A DNA stretch of 64,000 nucleotides from Acinetobacter calcoaceticus ANC 3811 (GTDB lineage Bacteria; Pseudomonadota; Gammaproteobacteria; Pseudomonadales; Moraxellaceae), in assembly GCF_000399665.1 (NCBI RefSeq), contig NZ_KB976986.1, positions 434,001-498,000 on the forward strand. The letters run 5' to 3'. The notes under the pieces are model-generated. The model was not told the DNA's origin. It saw nothing but the letters and a program-made list of their open reading frames with translations, and ran no database searches. The position numbers and the translations under genes were made by a program. Below are positions 34,290 to 43,000 of the stretch, piece after piece (position 1 is the stretch's first letter; each line of letters starts with the position of its first letter).

Positions 34290-35123
34290 ATGGGAATTCT
34301 AGCTAAAGTGTTTGATCGTGGTGCTCACTTTCCGGTACGCCACATGAGTTTTAATTTTAATCAGTCTCAACCTACTTTATTTAAGGATAACCCTTGGGGA
34401 GAGTATTGGCTGGCAACCTTGTCTGCTATGTTTCCTGCGGGTGAGCGATTTTTTGTACATAGTGTAAGAAACTTACAAAATCAGGCTAAAACAGAGCGAC
34501 TTCAAAAAGATATTGCAGCCTTTATTGGACAAGAGGCGATGCATGCCAAAGAACATGAACATCTGAACCAACTTATACAGTCATCTGGACTCGATACCGA
34601 GCTTGTTTCAGCTAATGTGGAATGGTTAATGGCTAGGCTGAAAAAATATTTCACACCAACCCAGCAATTAGCAATTACTTCAGCTGCTGAACATTTTACG
34701 GCCATTATTGCACGGCAGATTATGAGACGTTCCGATTTGCAGGAGCGTTTATCGAGTAATGAAACTCTAAAAAATATCTGGTTATGGCATGCGGTAGAAG
34801 AAAGCGAACATAAAAGTGTAGCTTTCGATTTATATCAAGATGCCTCAGGAAGCAATTCTATTCGTCTTGTTGTAATGCCGTTTGTGACTTTATATATGGC
34901 AGCAATAATGGCAGCAGGTACGGTGTATTTAGGTGTAACTCATTTTCCCGCATGGAAGTTATTTCACTTAAAGGAATTTAATGCGTTAATTCTTGGAAAG
35001 AATGGCTTTTTAAGTACTTTATGGAAAGATTATTTGGACTATTACAAACTAGATTTTCATCCAGAACAACACGATTCAAAAGCCTTAGAAGAAAGCACTA
35101 AAGCACAGCTTGGATTTTTATAG
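34290..35123 (+). CDS. PF10118-family protein with ferritin-like di-iron ligand pattern
   Basis: The 277-residue product belongs to the family usually annotated as metal-dependent hydrolase (PF10118). I see a regular set of carboxylate and histidine residues in helical segments: Glu52, E82xxH85, Glu134-His135 and E171xxH174. This E, ExxH, E, ExxH order is the signature of four-helix di-iron oxygenases and desaturases. A role in oxygen-dependent lipid chemistry alongside the two desaturases upstream is therefore possible, rather than hydrolysis. The C-terminal third holds a hydrophobic segment (about residues 190-215). AAGGA precedes the ATG. It is followed by a strong terminator. Confidence 0.82.
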   Translation: MGILAKVFDRGAHFPVRHMSFNFNQSQPTLFKDNPWGEYWLATLSAMFPAGERFFVHSVRNLQNQAKTERLQKDIAAFIGQEAMHAKEHEHLNQLIQSSGLDTELVSANVEWLMARLKKYFTPTQQLAITSAAEHFTAIIARQIMRRSDLQERLSSNETLKNIWLWHAVEESEHKSVAFDLYQDASGSNSIRLVVMPFVTLYMAAIMAAGTVYLGVTHFPAWKLFHLKEFNALILGKNGFLSTLWKDYLDYYKLDFHPEQHDSKALEESTKAQLGFL

Positions 35124-35132
35124 GTTCATATT

Positions 35133-35166
35133 TTAAATGTCCAATCTATTACGATTGGACATTTAA
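35133..35166. terminator. bidirectional terminator between convergent genes
   Basis: A perfect 14-base inverted repeat (35133-35146 with 35153-35166) with a six-base loop lies between the PF10118 gene and the isochorismatase-like gene, which converge. Confidence 0.88.
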
Positions 35167-35185
35167 GCTTGAAAACTAATTTTAA

Positions 35186-35866
35186 TTAGGTTCTTTCAGA
35201 ATCTAGCATTTCATTATTTTTCACAACGTCTTGCGCTTTTTGATAGCTTTCGATGAGCAATTGGTATGGTGGGAAAATTGCACTATAAGCTGCTGCAAAG
35301 TCTGCTGCATCACTACGATGCCATGTTTTTTGTAGCTCAGAACAAACACCCGCCGTATCAATTGGCACCACACCAGCTTGAACGACTCGAGCTAATGTAA
35401 TCTCTTGAGCCATTTTTGAATATGTCCCAGATGCGTCAATCACCGCAAAGACTTGGAAACCTTCAGCAACTGCACTGATACTTGGGAAAGCCATACATAC
35501 GCTGGTAATGGTACCTGCAATAATGAGTTGTTTTTTACCTGTTGCTTTGACTGCTTCAACAAAGTCAGGGTTATCCCAAGCATTAATTTGACCTTTACGA
35601 GCAACATATTGTGCATGAGGAGCAAATTGGTGAATTTCTGGAATTAAGGGACCATTTGGACCTTGAGGAACAGAAGCAGTGGTAATCACTGGCACATTAC
35701 ATAGCGTTGCAACCTTAGCAAGTGTAACTACATTTGCACGCAACTCAGGAACGGTAAGATCTTTTACAGTTTGAAATAAGCCACTTTGATGATCGATTAA
35801 TAGCATTGCAACATTATTTGGATCGATTACGGGTGCTTGACCGTTAAAATTTGCTGGTGTACTCAT
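35186..35866 (-). CDS. isochorismatase-family hydrolase, YcaC-like
   Basis: The 226-residue product has the cysteine-hydrolase triad layout: aspartate in [12 protein letters not shown], lysine in [11 protein letters not shown] and cysteine in [12 protein letters not shown]. The pattern resembles YcaC, a hydrolase of unknown natural substrate. I chose the ATG at 35866 because GGAG lies seven bases before it; the upstream TTG at 35878 would need that same GGAG as codon two. A LysR gene lies divergently about 180 bases away and is the likely regulator. Confidence 0.88.
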   Translation of the reverse strand: MSTPANFNGQAPVIDPNNVAMLLIDHQSGLFQTVKDLTVPELRANVVTLAKVATLCNVPVITTASVPQGPNGPLIPEIHQFAPHAQYVARKGQINAWDNPDFVEAVKATGKKQLIIAGTITSVCMAFPSISAVAEGFQVFAVIDASGTYSKMAQEITLARVVQAGVVPIDTAGVCSELQKTWHRSDAADFAAAYSAIFPPYQLLIESYQKAQDVVKNNEMLDSERT

Positions 35867-36047
35867 TTTATGCTCCAATTTATTTCGATAAATTTAAAGT
35901 TGGAAGGATGCTAAATAAAACAGAGGGATAACTGCTTTTGTATAGTTATTCACTTCTTGTTTAATTAAGATATAACGAAAACGTGAGCCTAGAAGCTGCC
36001 GAAATTTGATTTTAGTGTTCTATTATTTGAACAATAAGAGGTAGGAA

Positions 36048-36968
36048 ATGCAGGATTTAAACGATCTATATTACTTTGCAAAAATTGTTGAATATGGTGG
36101 TTATTCTGCTGCTGGTAGGGCGCTCGATATTCCAAAATCTAAACTCAGTCGAAGAGTTGCACTTTTAGAAGAAAGACTCGGTGTACGTTTATTGCATCGT
36201 TCTACGAGGCAATTTAGCGTAACTGAACTCGGCCAACAATATTATCAATACTGTCACGCGATCTTGATCGATGCTGAAAATGCCCAAGAATTTATTGATT
36301 TAAACCAGTCAGAGCCGCGTGGAACGATTCGGGTATCTTGTCCACCTGCCTTATTGCATCATCATATGGGTGAGTTTCTGACTAAATTTATGCTGCAATT
36401 TCCAAAAATAAAAATCTATATTGATGTGACTAACCGAAATGTTGATGTCTTAAATGAAGGAATTGATATTGCTTTTCGTGTGCGCTATCCGCCACTCAAA
36501 GATAGTGGTTTGGTCATGAAAAAATTTGTGACCAGTGATCAGTGTTTAGTTGCACACCCTCGGGTTTTATCTAAGCAGCCGATACCTCAAACTTTAGATG
36601 AATTACATCAGTTTAGAACAATTGGGCTTGGCAATGCAGAACAACAAAGTGTGTGGGTACTTCACCATCAAGAGCATGGAACAACGCACTTCCAGCATGA
36701 TCCTGATTTAATTGTGAATGACATGACTGGGGTATTACAGGCCGTTATTCATGGCTTAGGTATTGCTCCTTTACCGATCATGATGGCTCACGAATATATT
36801 TTGCGTAAAGAACTGATTGTGGTTTTACCTGAATGGAAACCTACAAGCGGTATTGTCCACGCAGCTTATGCCTCTAGAAAAGGATTATTACCTGCCATCA
36901 AAAGGTTGCTGGATTTTTTAGAAGAGCAGTTTAATCAACTCGATAAAGACTTGTTAGGTTATCGATAA
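36048..36968 (+). CDS. LysR-family transcriptional regulator
   Basis: The 306-residue protein has the LysR helix-turn-helix at residues about 5-62 (FAKIVEYGGYSAAGRALDIPKSKLSRRVALLEERLGVRLL in two successive pieces) and a PBP2-type co-inducer domain at about 90-290. It is of the CrgA-like subgroup, with PRGTIRVSCPPALL at the domain start. It diverges from the isochorismatase-like gene, whose control is the obvious guess. AGGTAGG precedes the ATG. Confidence 0.91.
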   Translation: MQDLNDLYYFAKIVEYGGYSAAGRALDIPKSKLSRRVALLEERLGVRLLHRSTRQFSVTELGQQYYQYCHAILIDAENAQEFIDLNQSEPRGTIRVSCPPALLHHHMGEFLTKFMLQFPKIKIYIDVTNRNVDVLNEGIDIAFRVRYPPLKDSGLVMKKFVTSDQCLVAHPRVLSKQPIPQTLDELHQFRTIGLGNAEQQSVWVLHHQEHGTTHFQHDPDLIVNDMTGVLQAVIHGLGIAPLPIMMAHEYILRKELIVVLPEWKPTSGIVHAAYASRKGLLPAIKRLLDFLEEQFNQLDKDLLGYR

Positions 36969-37103
36969 CTGATAAAAATAAAACAAAGCCAACTATTACA
37001 TGAGCTACTGAGATATCAATTAATAGACCAAAAAATAACGAACGTTGTTTTTAGTTTCTTTAACTGGCTTGCTTCGTTGTTTGGTTTTTAATTTGTACTT
37101 ATT

Positions 37104-37139
37104 AAAAGATCAAGACACTTCGGTATCTTGATCTTTTTT
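37104..37139. terminator. terminator with UUCG tetraloop
   Basis: AAAAGATCAAGA (37104-37115) pairs with TCTTGATCTTTT (37126-37137) around a loop containing CACTTCGGT, a stable CUUCGG-like turn. It serves both the LysR gene and, in the other direction, the monooxygenase operon. Confidence 0.85.
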
Positions 37140-37159
37140 ACTTAGATTGAATGGGTTTA

Positions 37160-38665
37160 TTAAGCGACCACTTTAATTACTTTGGTTGTAGCATCGTAGT
37201 CTTTCAAGTTGACGTGATGCAGTTTATGTTTAATCACAAAACCAAACTCGGGCCAAATAATATGGTTACGACCCGCATCATCTAGATAATAGCTTTTACA
37301 AACATCGGGTCTTACTGGCATTTTGGCCAATCGTTTATCTATACGGTCATTAAAACGTTTTTGAACATCTATTTTGACCTCAACACGGTCAAAGCGTTGC
37401 TGCTGTATCAACTTCACCATTTTTGCTATATAAACGGATTGCTGTTCAGCGGTCCACATGACTGAACCCACAGTGTTTTGGGAGTTCGGTCCTAACATCA
37501 TAAACATGTTGGGAAAACCGTAAATTGACATTCCCATATATGCACGTGGTTGACGCTGCCATACATCGCTTAAACTGCGCCCGTCTGCACCTTTAATAAT
37601 TTTATAAATCGCAGGTTCTGCCACCGCATAGCCAGTTCCGAAAATAATGGTATCTACTTTAATTTCTTTCCCGTCTTCACCGACTACACCATTTTCAGTG
37701 ATATGAGATAAGCCCTGAAAGAGGACAGTCACATTCGGTTTGGCTAGAGCGCTATACCAATTATTAGAAAACATTGGGCGCTTACAACCTAAGGTGTGCG
37801 TAGGTGTTAATGCCTTACGCATTTCTGGATTTTTAACGCCTAAGTTGATATTTAACTTTCCTAAAGCATGCAGTTTTCGCATGATGTTTTCATTCATGAA
37901 AATAGGAAGTGAAGGTTCTAGACTCCACAACGCACTTTCTCGAATAATTTTTTCTAAAATTGGTGCTTTTTTAAAGGTAACTTTTACGATGTTTGGAACC
38001 GCAAAATCTGGTTTTGGTAAAACCCATGAAGGCGTACGTTGGAAAGAATAGAGATGGCCGACTTTAGGCTGAATGGCAGGTAAAAATTGAATGGCTGAGG
38101 CACCGCTACCAATCACCGCTACTTTTTCACCTGTTAAATCATGCTCATGATTCCACTTACCTGAGTGAAACATAGTGCCTTTAAACTTTTCTTGACCCGG
38201 AAAGCTTGGCATTTTTGCTTCACCAATAAAACCTGTCGCAGGTACAAAGACTTTTGCACTGAATTTTTTGCCATCGCGTGTGCTAACGAGCCATCGATTT
38301 AACTCATTATCCCACTCGGCTTGAGTAACTTCAGTGTTGAGCTTAATCTGATTCACAATCTCAAATTTATGAGCCACATTTTCTAAATATTGTCGAATTT
38401 CGGCTTGAGGCGCATAGGTTCGCGACCAGTTTGGATTTGGAGCATACCCCAGAGAGTACATTTCACTCGGTACGTCACAAAATAGACCTGGGTAATCATT
38501 TAAAGCCCATGTGCCACCAATACGGCTAGCCATATCTAAAATGATGACGTTTTTAATTCCTTGCTCTTTTAACTTGATGCAGGTACTTAAACCTGAGGGA
38601 CCGGCTCCGATAATGAGTACATCTACAAGTTGAGTCGGAGTAGAGGGTTTGACTAATTTATTCAT
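37160..38665 (-). CDS. flavin-containing Baeyer-Villiger-type monooxygenase
   Basis: The 501-residue enzyme has an FAD Rossmann motif GAGPSGLST at residue 21, the Baeyer-Villiger/FMO fingerprint FKGTMFHSGKW (FxGxxxHxxxW) near residue 165, and a second NADP Rossmann motif GSGASAIQ just after. It probably inserts oxygen next to a carbonyl of a lipophilic substrate using NADPH and O2. It is last in a minus-strand operon (41660 to 37160) with an epoxide-hydrolase-like enzyme, a PF10118 protein and an extended SDR. The set resembles mymA-type clusters of mycobacteria in gene content, which is inference. AGGA precedes the ATG. Confidence 0.9.
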   Translation of the reverse strand: MNKLVKPSTPTQLVDVLIIGAGPSGLSTCIKLKEQGIKNVIILDMASRIGGTWALNDYPGLFCDVPSEMYSLGYAPNPNWSRTYAPQAEIRQYLENVAHKFEIVNQIKLNTEVTQAEWDNELNRWLVSTRDGKKFSAKVFVPATGFIGEAKMPSFPGQEKFKGTMFHSGKWNHEHDLTGEKVAVIGSGASAIQFLPAIQPKVGHLYSFQRTPSWVLPKPDFAVPNIVKVTFKKAPILEKIIRESALWSLEPSLPIFMNENIMRKLHALGKLNINLGVKNPEMRKALTPTHTLGCKRPMFSNNWYSALAKPNVTVLFQGLSHITENGVVGEDGKEIKVDTIIFGTGYAVAEPAIYKIIKGADGRSLSDVWQRQPRAYMGMSIYGFPNMFMMLGPNSQNTVGSVMWTAEQQSVYIAKMVKLIQQQRFDRVEVKIDVQKRFNDRIDKRLAKMPVRPDVCKSYYLDDAGRNHIIWPEFGFVIKHKLHHVNLKDYDATTKVIKVVA

Positions 38666-38720
38666 AGAAAAATCCTGAAATAAAATATAAATGACTTGGC
38701 TGATAGAGTTGCGTGCAGCC

Positions 38721-39641
38721 TTAAATGGGATGTTCAGTCTTTTGAAAATGTTGAATTAAGTACTGAGCGATAGTGTGTGGTTGTTCAGCCTGTAAAAAAT
38801 GACCGCAGTCGGGAACATAGACACTCTCAATTCCTTGTGGGAAATAATGTGTCTGTGCTAAAGCCTGATGTAGCCGTATATTCATACAGCCATCGTCTAA
38901 ACCCGCTAAAGCCAGTGTGGGTGTGGTGACTGGGCTTAATAAGTGGCGATTTGCTCTGAGATTGTCCGAATTTAAAACTGCAAATAAATTGTGGTAATAG
39001 CGGGTTGCTGCCCAAGCAATATCTGGATTTTGAAAAGCCGCGCGGGTAGGGGAAAAATCAGACTCTGTAAATTTCCAAGTAGGCGACCATTTACGCCAAA
39101 TTTTTTCTACAAAACTTGCGTTATTACGAGATAGCGCGCTTTCAGCAAATCTTGATTGCATGAGCAACATATAAGAAGACATGTAGAGCTGACGTGGGAA
39201 ATTAGGTAAGGCTTTAAAAACATCCTTAAAATTTGGAATTGGGGGAACAGCTAATAAACTAATGCTATGTAAAGCTTCAGGCTGCCCACTTGCAAAGCTC
39301 ATTGCAATTGCAGCTCCCCAGTCATGTCCTACGAGGTGAGCTTTATTTTTTAAGCGTCCTTTTGCTTTTAAAAGCTCTAGCCAAGCTGCTAAATCTGCTA
39401 GAGCAGAGGCGAGACCGTAATGTGCCTGCCGATTTACAGAATCTTGGGTATAACCACGCAGCCAAGGGACAAAAACTTGATAGCCTGCTTTTACGAGTAA
39501 AGGATATACGTGGTCCCAGCTATGCGGCGTGTCGGGGAAACCATGTATAAGTACCACCAAAGGGACATCAGCTTTACCATATAAAGCCCCATCCAAAGTG
39601 AGTGCATCACGGCCTAACGTTAATTGCTCGACTTGAATCAT
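38721..39641 (-). CDS. alpha/beta hydrolase of the epoxide-hydrolase / dehalogenase type
   Basis: The 306-residue enzyme has the oxyanion motif HGFPDTPHSWD and a nucleophile elbow GHDWGA with aspartate rather than serine. That makes epoxide hydrolase or dehalogenase chemistry likely. The catalytic histidine is in PDCGHFLQAEQP. It lies 55 bases upstream of the monooxygenase gene and eight bases downstream of the PF10118 gene in the same operon, so it probably acts on the operon's oxidised intermediate. Confidence 0.88.
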   Translation of the reverse strand: MIQVEQLTLGRDALTLDGALYGKADVPLVVLIHGFPDTPHSWDHVYPLLVKAGYQVFVPWLRGYTQDSVNRQAHYGLASALADLAAWLELLKAKGRLKNKAHLVGHDWGAAIAMSFASGQPEALHSISLLAVPPIPNFKDVFKALPNFPRQLYMSSYMLLMQSRFAESALSRNNASFVEKIWRKWSPTWKFTESDFSPTRAAFQNPDIAWAATRYYHNLFAVLNSDNLRANRHLLSPVTTPTLALAGLDDGCMNIRLHQALAQTHYFPQGIESVYVPDCGHFLQAEQPHTIAQYLIQHFQKTEHPI

Positions 39642-39649
39642 GACACTGC

Positions 39650-40597
39650 TCAGCTTTTCAATTTTGAAGAAAGCGCTTTGGCGTAGGCTTCTGCGGCTAA
39701 CTGAGCGGCGGGCGACTGAGCTAAATAAGCTAAAGCTTTTTCGACATCACCATCATGTTCAGGGTGATAACTCAATTTGCTCCATCCTTTTAAAGCAGTC
39801 AAAATCATGCCGAGATCAGGTAAGCTTTTCTTTTTCTTTGCAGTTTTTTGAAATAGCCAGACTAAAGCCAATGGATTTTTTTTAGCAATTTTTTGAGCCT
39901 CTTTGGTTCCATCGAGATGACAAAGATAGACCGTTGAACCGAGCCAGAATCCTATCATTGCCGCAAATGCAAAACCCATGCTGAGCTGTCTGCCTAAATA
40001 GCCTTTAACGCCGTTTCCAGCTAAAGCGCGATAAGCATCATAACCAACAGTACGATGCTCAACTTCTTCGGCACCATGCCAGCGCACAATATCTAGCATG
40101 GCTGGATCTGCACCTTCTAGGCCTTCAGCATCTAAAGCCCATGTTCCAAAGAAACAGAAATAGTGCTCAAGCCCTGCAATAATGCCCATACGAAAGGCGA
40201 GCCATTGTTTTGGATAACGCTTAAACGGACCGTAAATTCCAAACGGGGTGTCGCCCATAAAACCATCTTTAAAGAACCAGTTTAAAAAATCTTTAAAGGG
40301 TGTTGGATCTATGCCATGGGTTTGAAAATAAATCTCTGCACCCTTGTGGGCATTTGCATGGGCCGCTTCTTGGGCAATAAACCCACGGATATCTGCTTTT
40401 AGGTTTTTATCTTCAACATAGGGCAACGTTTTATTTGCAAGACGACAAAACCAGTGTTCAACGGCAGGTAAAAGAACGTGCATGCTGTTCAGCACATGTG
40501 TCGTTAATACATCGTTTGGAACCCAATGCCGAGGTGTTTGAGAAAAATCAAACTGTACTTTCCGTGCAACAATATGATGATCAATAAATGTGCTCAT
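39650..40597 (-). CDS. PF10118-family protein (second copy), di-iron-like ligand pattern
   Basis: The 315-residue product has the same ligand pattern as the protein at 34290: Glu47, E77xxH80, Glu144-His145 and E178xxH181. It adds a C-terminal region with a hydrophobic helix (GFAFAAMIGFWLGSTVYL) and a lysine-rich segment. I chose the ATG at 40597, where AGGA lies eight bases upstream; a TTG at 40639 would overlap the previous gene. The operon joins it to a monooxygenase, a hydrolase and a reductase, again an oxygen-dependent lipid setting. Hydrolase annotation in databases rests on family name only. Confidence 0.82.
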   Translation of the reverse strand: MSTFIDHHIVARKVQFDFSQTPRHWVPNDVLTTHVLNSMHVLLPAVEHWFCRLANKTLPYVEDKNLKADIRGFIAQEAAHANAHKGAEIYFQTHGIDPTPFKDFLNWFFKDGFMGDTPFGIYGPFKRYPKQWLAFRMGIIAGLEHYFCFFGTWALDAEGLEGADPAMLDIVRWHGAEEVEHRTVGYDAYRALAGNGVKGYLGRQLSMGFAFAAMIGFWLGSTVYLCHLDGTKEAQKIAKKNPLALVWLFQKTAKKKKSLPDLGMILTALKGWSKLSYHPEHDGDVEKALAYLAQSPAAQLAAEAYAKALSSKLKS

Positions 40598-40619
40598 AGT
40601 AGAATCCTGCCTACTTAAA

Positions 40620-41660
40620 TCAGATCGAAATTGACTCAATTTTTTTGATCAAGCTACGAGATTTGATGTAGCCATTGGCTGCAAACCACTGCAATGCATC
40701 ACGTACTGCAATTTCAACTGGGGTTTGAGGAAGTCCGAGTTCTTGAATGGCTTTTGTACAATTAAAAGAGGTGCCTAGCTGACCGATTTTGGCTGCCGAA
40801 GGCGTCACAAGAGGTGCTTTATGGGTAATGTGCTCTGTTACCCACAAAGCTGCATGACCTGCAAGTTGAGACGATACGCCTTCTACTACACTTGGAATGG
40901 TCATTACTGGGCGCCAGATGTCTAAGAGCTGATGAACCGTTTTCGCCATCGTTACGCCGTCAAGGTCTCTATTACCTAAAATATAAGTCTCACCACTTTT
41001 ACCTTTTTGTGCGGCTAAGACATGGCCCTTGGCTACATCGCGGACATCAACCATGTTGTTAATTGCACCCGGTACAGCAAGGGCTGGCATGGTAGCAATG
41101 GTGAGTAAGAGTTTTCCTGTCGGGGTTGGGGCAATATCTTGAGGGCCAATTGGACCTGTCGGGCAAACAATCACAATGTCTAAACCGCCCGCAGCAAACT
41201 GTAAGGCAACCTGATGTGCTTCAAATTTTGTTAAAACGTATGCATCTCCAGTCGCGCCTAAAGCAAATGGACTTGTTTCGGTGGCCTGAGTGCCTTTCGG
41301 TTGTCCTGCAAAACATGCGCCTGTACTGGTGTAAACAACGCGTTTAATGCCTGCCTTTTTGGCAGCATTGAGTACGGTTCGTGTTCCTTCAACATTGACT
41401 TTACGCATAAGCTCAGGCTTCGGAAGCCATAGGGCATAAATTGCGGCAGTATGGAAAACCAAATCACAACCTGCTACGGCTTCATCCATTTTTGCTGGGT
41501 CGGTAATGTCGCCTGCAATTAATTCGACATCTAACCCTTCTAAATTGGTTAATTTTTCTTGAGGTAAATGCAGAACACGTACTTCGTAATTCTCGTTGAG
41601 TAAAGTACGTACAATGTGGGAACCAATAAAACCAGCACCACCAGTAACCAGAGCTTTCAT
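40620..41660 (-). CDS. extended SDR, dihydroflavonol-reductase-like
   Basis: The 346-residue enzyme starts with TGGAGFIGSHIV (GxxGxxG Rossmann) and has VVYTSTGA followed by YVLTK, the catalytic tyrosine and lysine, near residue 142. The set is typical of NAD-dependent epimerase/dehydratase proteins close to dihydroflavonol 4-reductase and 3-beta-hydroxysteroid dehydrogenase. It is first in the four-gene minus-strand operon and divergent from the AraC gene at 41825. It would reduce or oxidise a carbonyl of the operon's unknown substrate. Confidence 0.89.
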   Translation of the reverse strand: MKALVTGGAGFIGSHIVRTLLNENYEVRVLHLPQEKLTNLEGLDVELIAGDITDPAKMDEAVAGCDLVFHTAAIYALWLPKPELMRKVNVEGTRTVLNAAKKAGIKRVVYTSTGACFAGQPKGTQATETSPFALGATGDAYVLTKFEAHQVALQFAAGGLDIVIVCPTGPIGPQDIAPTPTGKLLLTIATMPALAVPGAINNMVDVRDVAKGHVLAAQKGKSGETYILGNRDLDGVTMAKTVHQLLDIWRPVMTIPSVVEGVSSQLAGHAALWVTEHITHKAPLVTPSAAKIGQLGTSFNCTKAIQELGLPQTPVEIAVRDALQWFAANGYIKSRSLIKKIESISI

Positions 41661-41824
41661 ATTTCACCAATCTTTATTAGATTTTTATCCTGTACAAAGT
41701 GGATAAAAATGCGGCAACTTAGTAAGAGCTACTATGCCGAATCTGAAATATGTGTCATAGTTCTTGAAATGACAGTTTTGACCATTTCACGACATTTTAT
41801 CGAGAAAAATAAAGAGAGCGTACT

Positions 41825-42844
41825 GTGAATCCGTCTTTACCTGGAACCTATGTCAGCCTAATGGCAGATGTCGTCCAAAAGCTAAATATATCTCCTGAAG
41901 AACTTTTGGAAGGAAGTGAAGTATCCGTAGAGCAACTCTCGGAACCTTTTTGGTATTTAGATTTCAATATTTTTAATAATCTACTGAATAGAGCAGTTGA
42001 GCTGACCAATGAGCCTGCATTAGGGGTCTATCTAGGTCTGCAAATGACCGTGTCTTGTCATGGTTCGGTTGGTCTTGCTGCAATGGTTTCACAAAATTTG
42101 GGTGAAGCTTTAAATGTCATGGAGCAATTTATTGGACTACGTTGTCCAGCGTTAAAACCTCGTCTTGAAATCGAAAACGATTTAGCTTTTTTATATTTAG
42201 ATCAACCCATGACAAACTTTAAAATGGGAATTGTGGGGATGACATTTTTAATGGTGGGCTTTGCCCAAATGTCGAATGCCATTACTGGACAAAAATTAGA
42301 AATAAAAGCCGAATTAAATTATCCAGAACCCGCTTTTTTAGAGCAAGTTCAAGAATTATTACCATGTGAAATTAACTTTAATCAGCCCTTCAACCGTTTG
42401 GTTTTTTCTGAAACTTTCTTGGCTCTGCCGTTAATTATGGCTGATCCATTAGCGGCACGTTTAGCTCGTGAACAGTGTAAACATGATTTAAATAAGTTAG
42501 TTGCTAAACGCGGTGAAAAACATCCACTGACAGCTTTAGTCCGTGAGTTACTTTTTGATGAAGTAGAAGGCTTCTTTAAAATGAAAGATGTTGCCGACAA
42601 GTTGCACTTAACTGAAAGAACATTACAACGTCAGTTAGCGAAAGAGGGAGTTACTTTTCAGGTTTTGGTAGACCAAGTTAGAGAGAGATATGCGAAGAAA
42701 TTATTGAATCACCATGAATATAGTATTTCTTTTATTTCTGAAAAACTGGGCTATTCGGAAGTCACTCATTTTACAAGAGCTTTCAAACGTTGGACGAACC
42801 AAACCCCAAAACAGTATCGAAATTTAAGAGAAAACGCATTGTGA
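41825..42844 (+). CDS. AraC-family regulator of the monooxygenase operon
   Basis: The 339-residue product begins with GTG (GAGAG lies upstream) and has an Arabinose_bd-type N-terminal domain (about residues 15-205). The C-terminal AraC pair (about 235-335) contains MKDVADKLHLTERTLQRQLA and ISFISEKLGYSEVTHFTRAF, then TPKQYR. It is divergent from the SDR-PF10118-hydrolase-monooxygenase operon, 164 bases away, and is its probable activator. It is similar in layout to the AraC protein at 21788. Confidence 0.91.
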   Translation: MNPSLPGTYVSLMADVVQKLNISPEELLEGSEVSVEQLSEPFWYLDFNIFNNLLNRAVELTNEPALGVYLGLQMTVSCHGSVGLAAMVSQNLGEALNVMEQFIGLRCPALKPRLEIENDLAFLYLDQPMTNFKMGIVGMTFLMVGFAQMSNAITGQKLEIKAELNYPEPAFLEQVQELLPCEINFNQPFNRLVFSETFLALPLIMADPLAARLAREQCKHDLNKLVAKRGEKHPLTALVRELLFDEVEGFFKMKDVADKLHLTERTLQRQLAKEGVTFQVLVDQVRERYAKKLLNHHEYSISFISEKLGYSEVTHFTRAFKRWTNQTPKQYRNLRENAL

Positions 42845-43000
42845 TTTTTTACTAATTGCTCAAAATAATAGTATGATTTATTTGATTATTATTAAGTAAA
42901 TGTGGTTTTTGTAAAGTTTGTTTGTGTTTTTTTAAAATATCAAAAAATAAAATATATTTATTTTACAATCCATTAGGAATGTAATTAGAAAGTAGTATAT

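Noticed and set aside
41126..41828. Short plus-strand frames over the SDR gene start and promoter
   Set aside because: They overlap the extended SDR gene or the divergent promoter and have no recognisable domain or ribosome-binding site.
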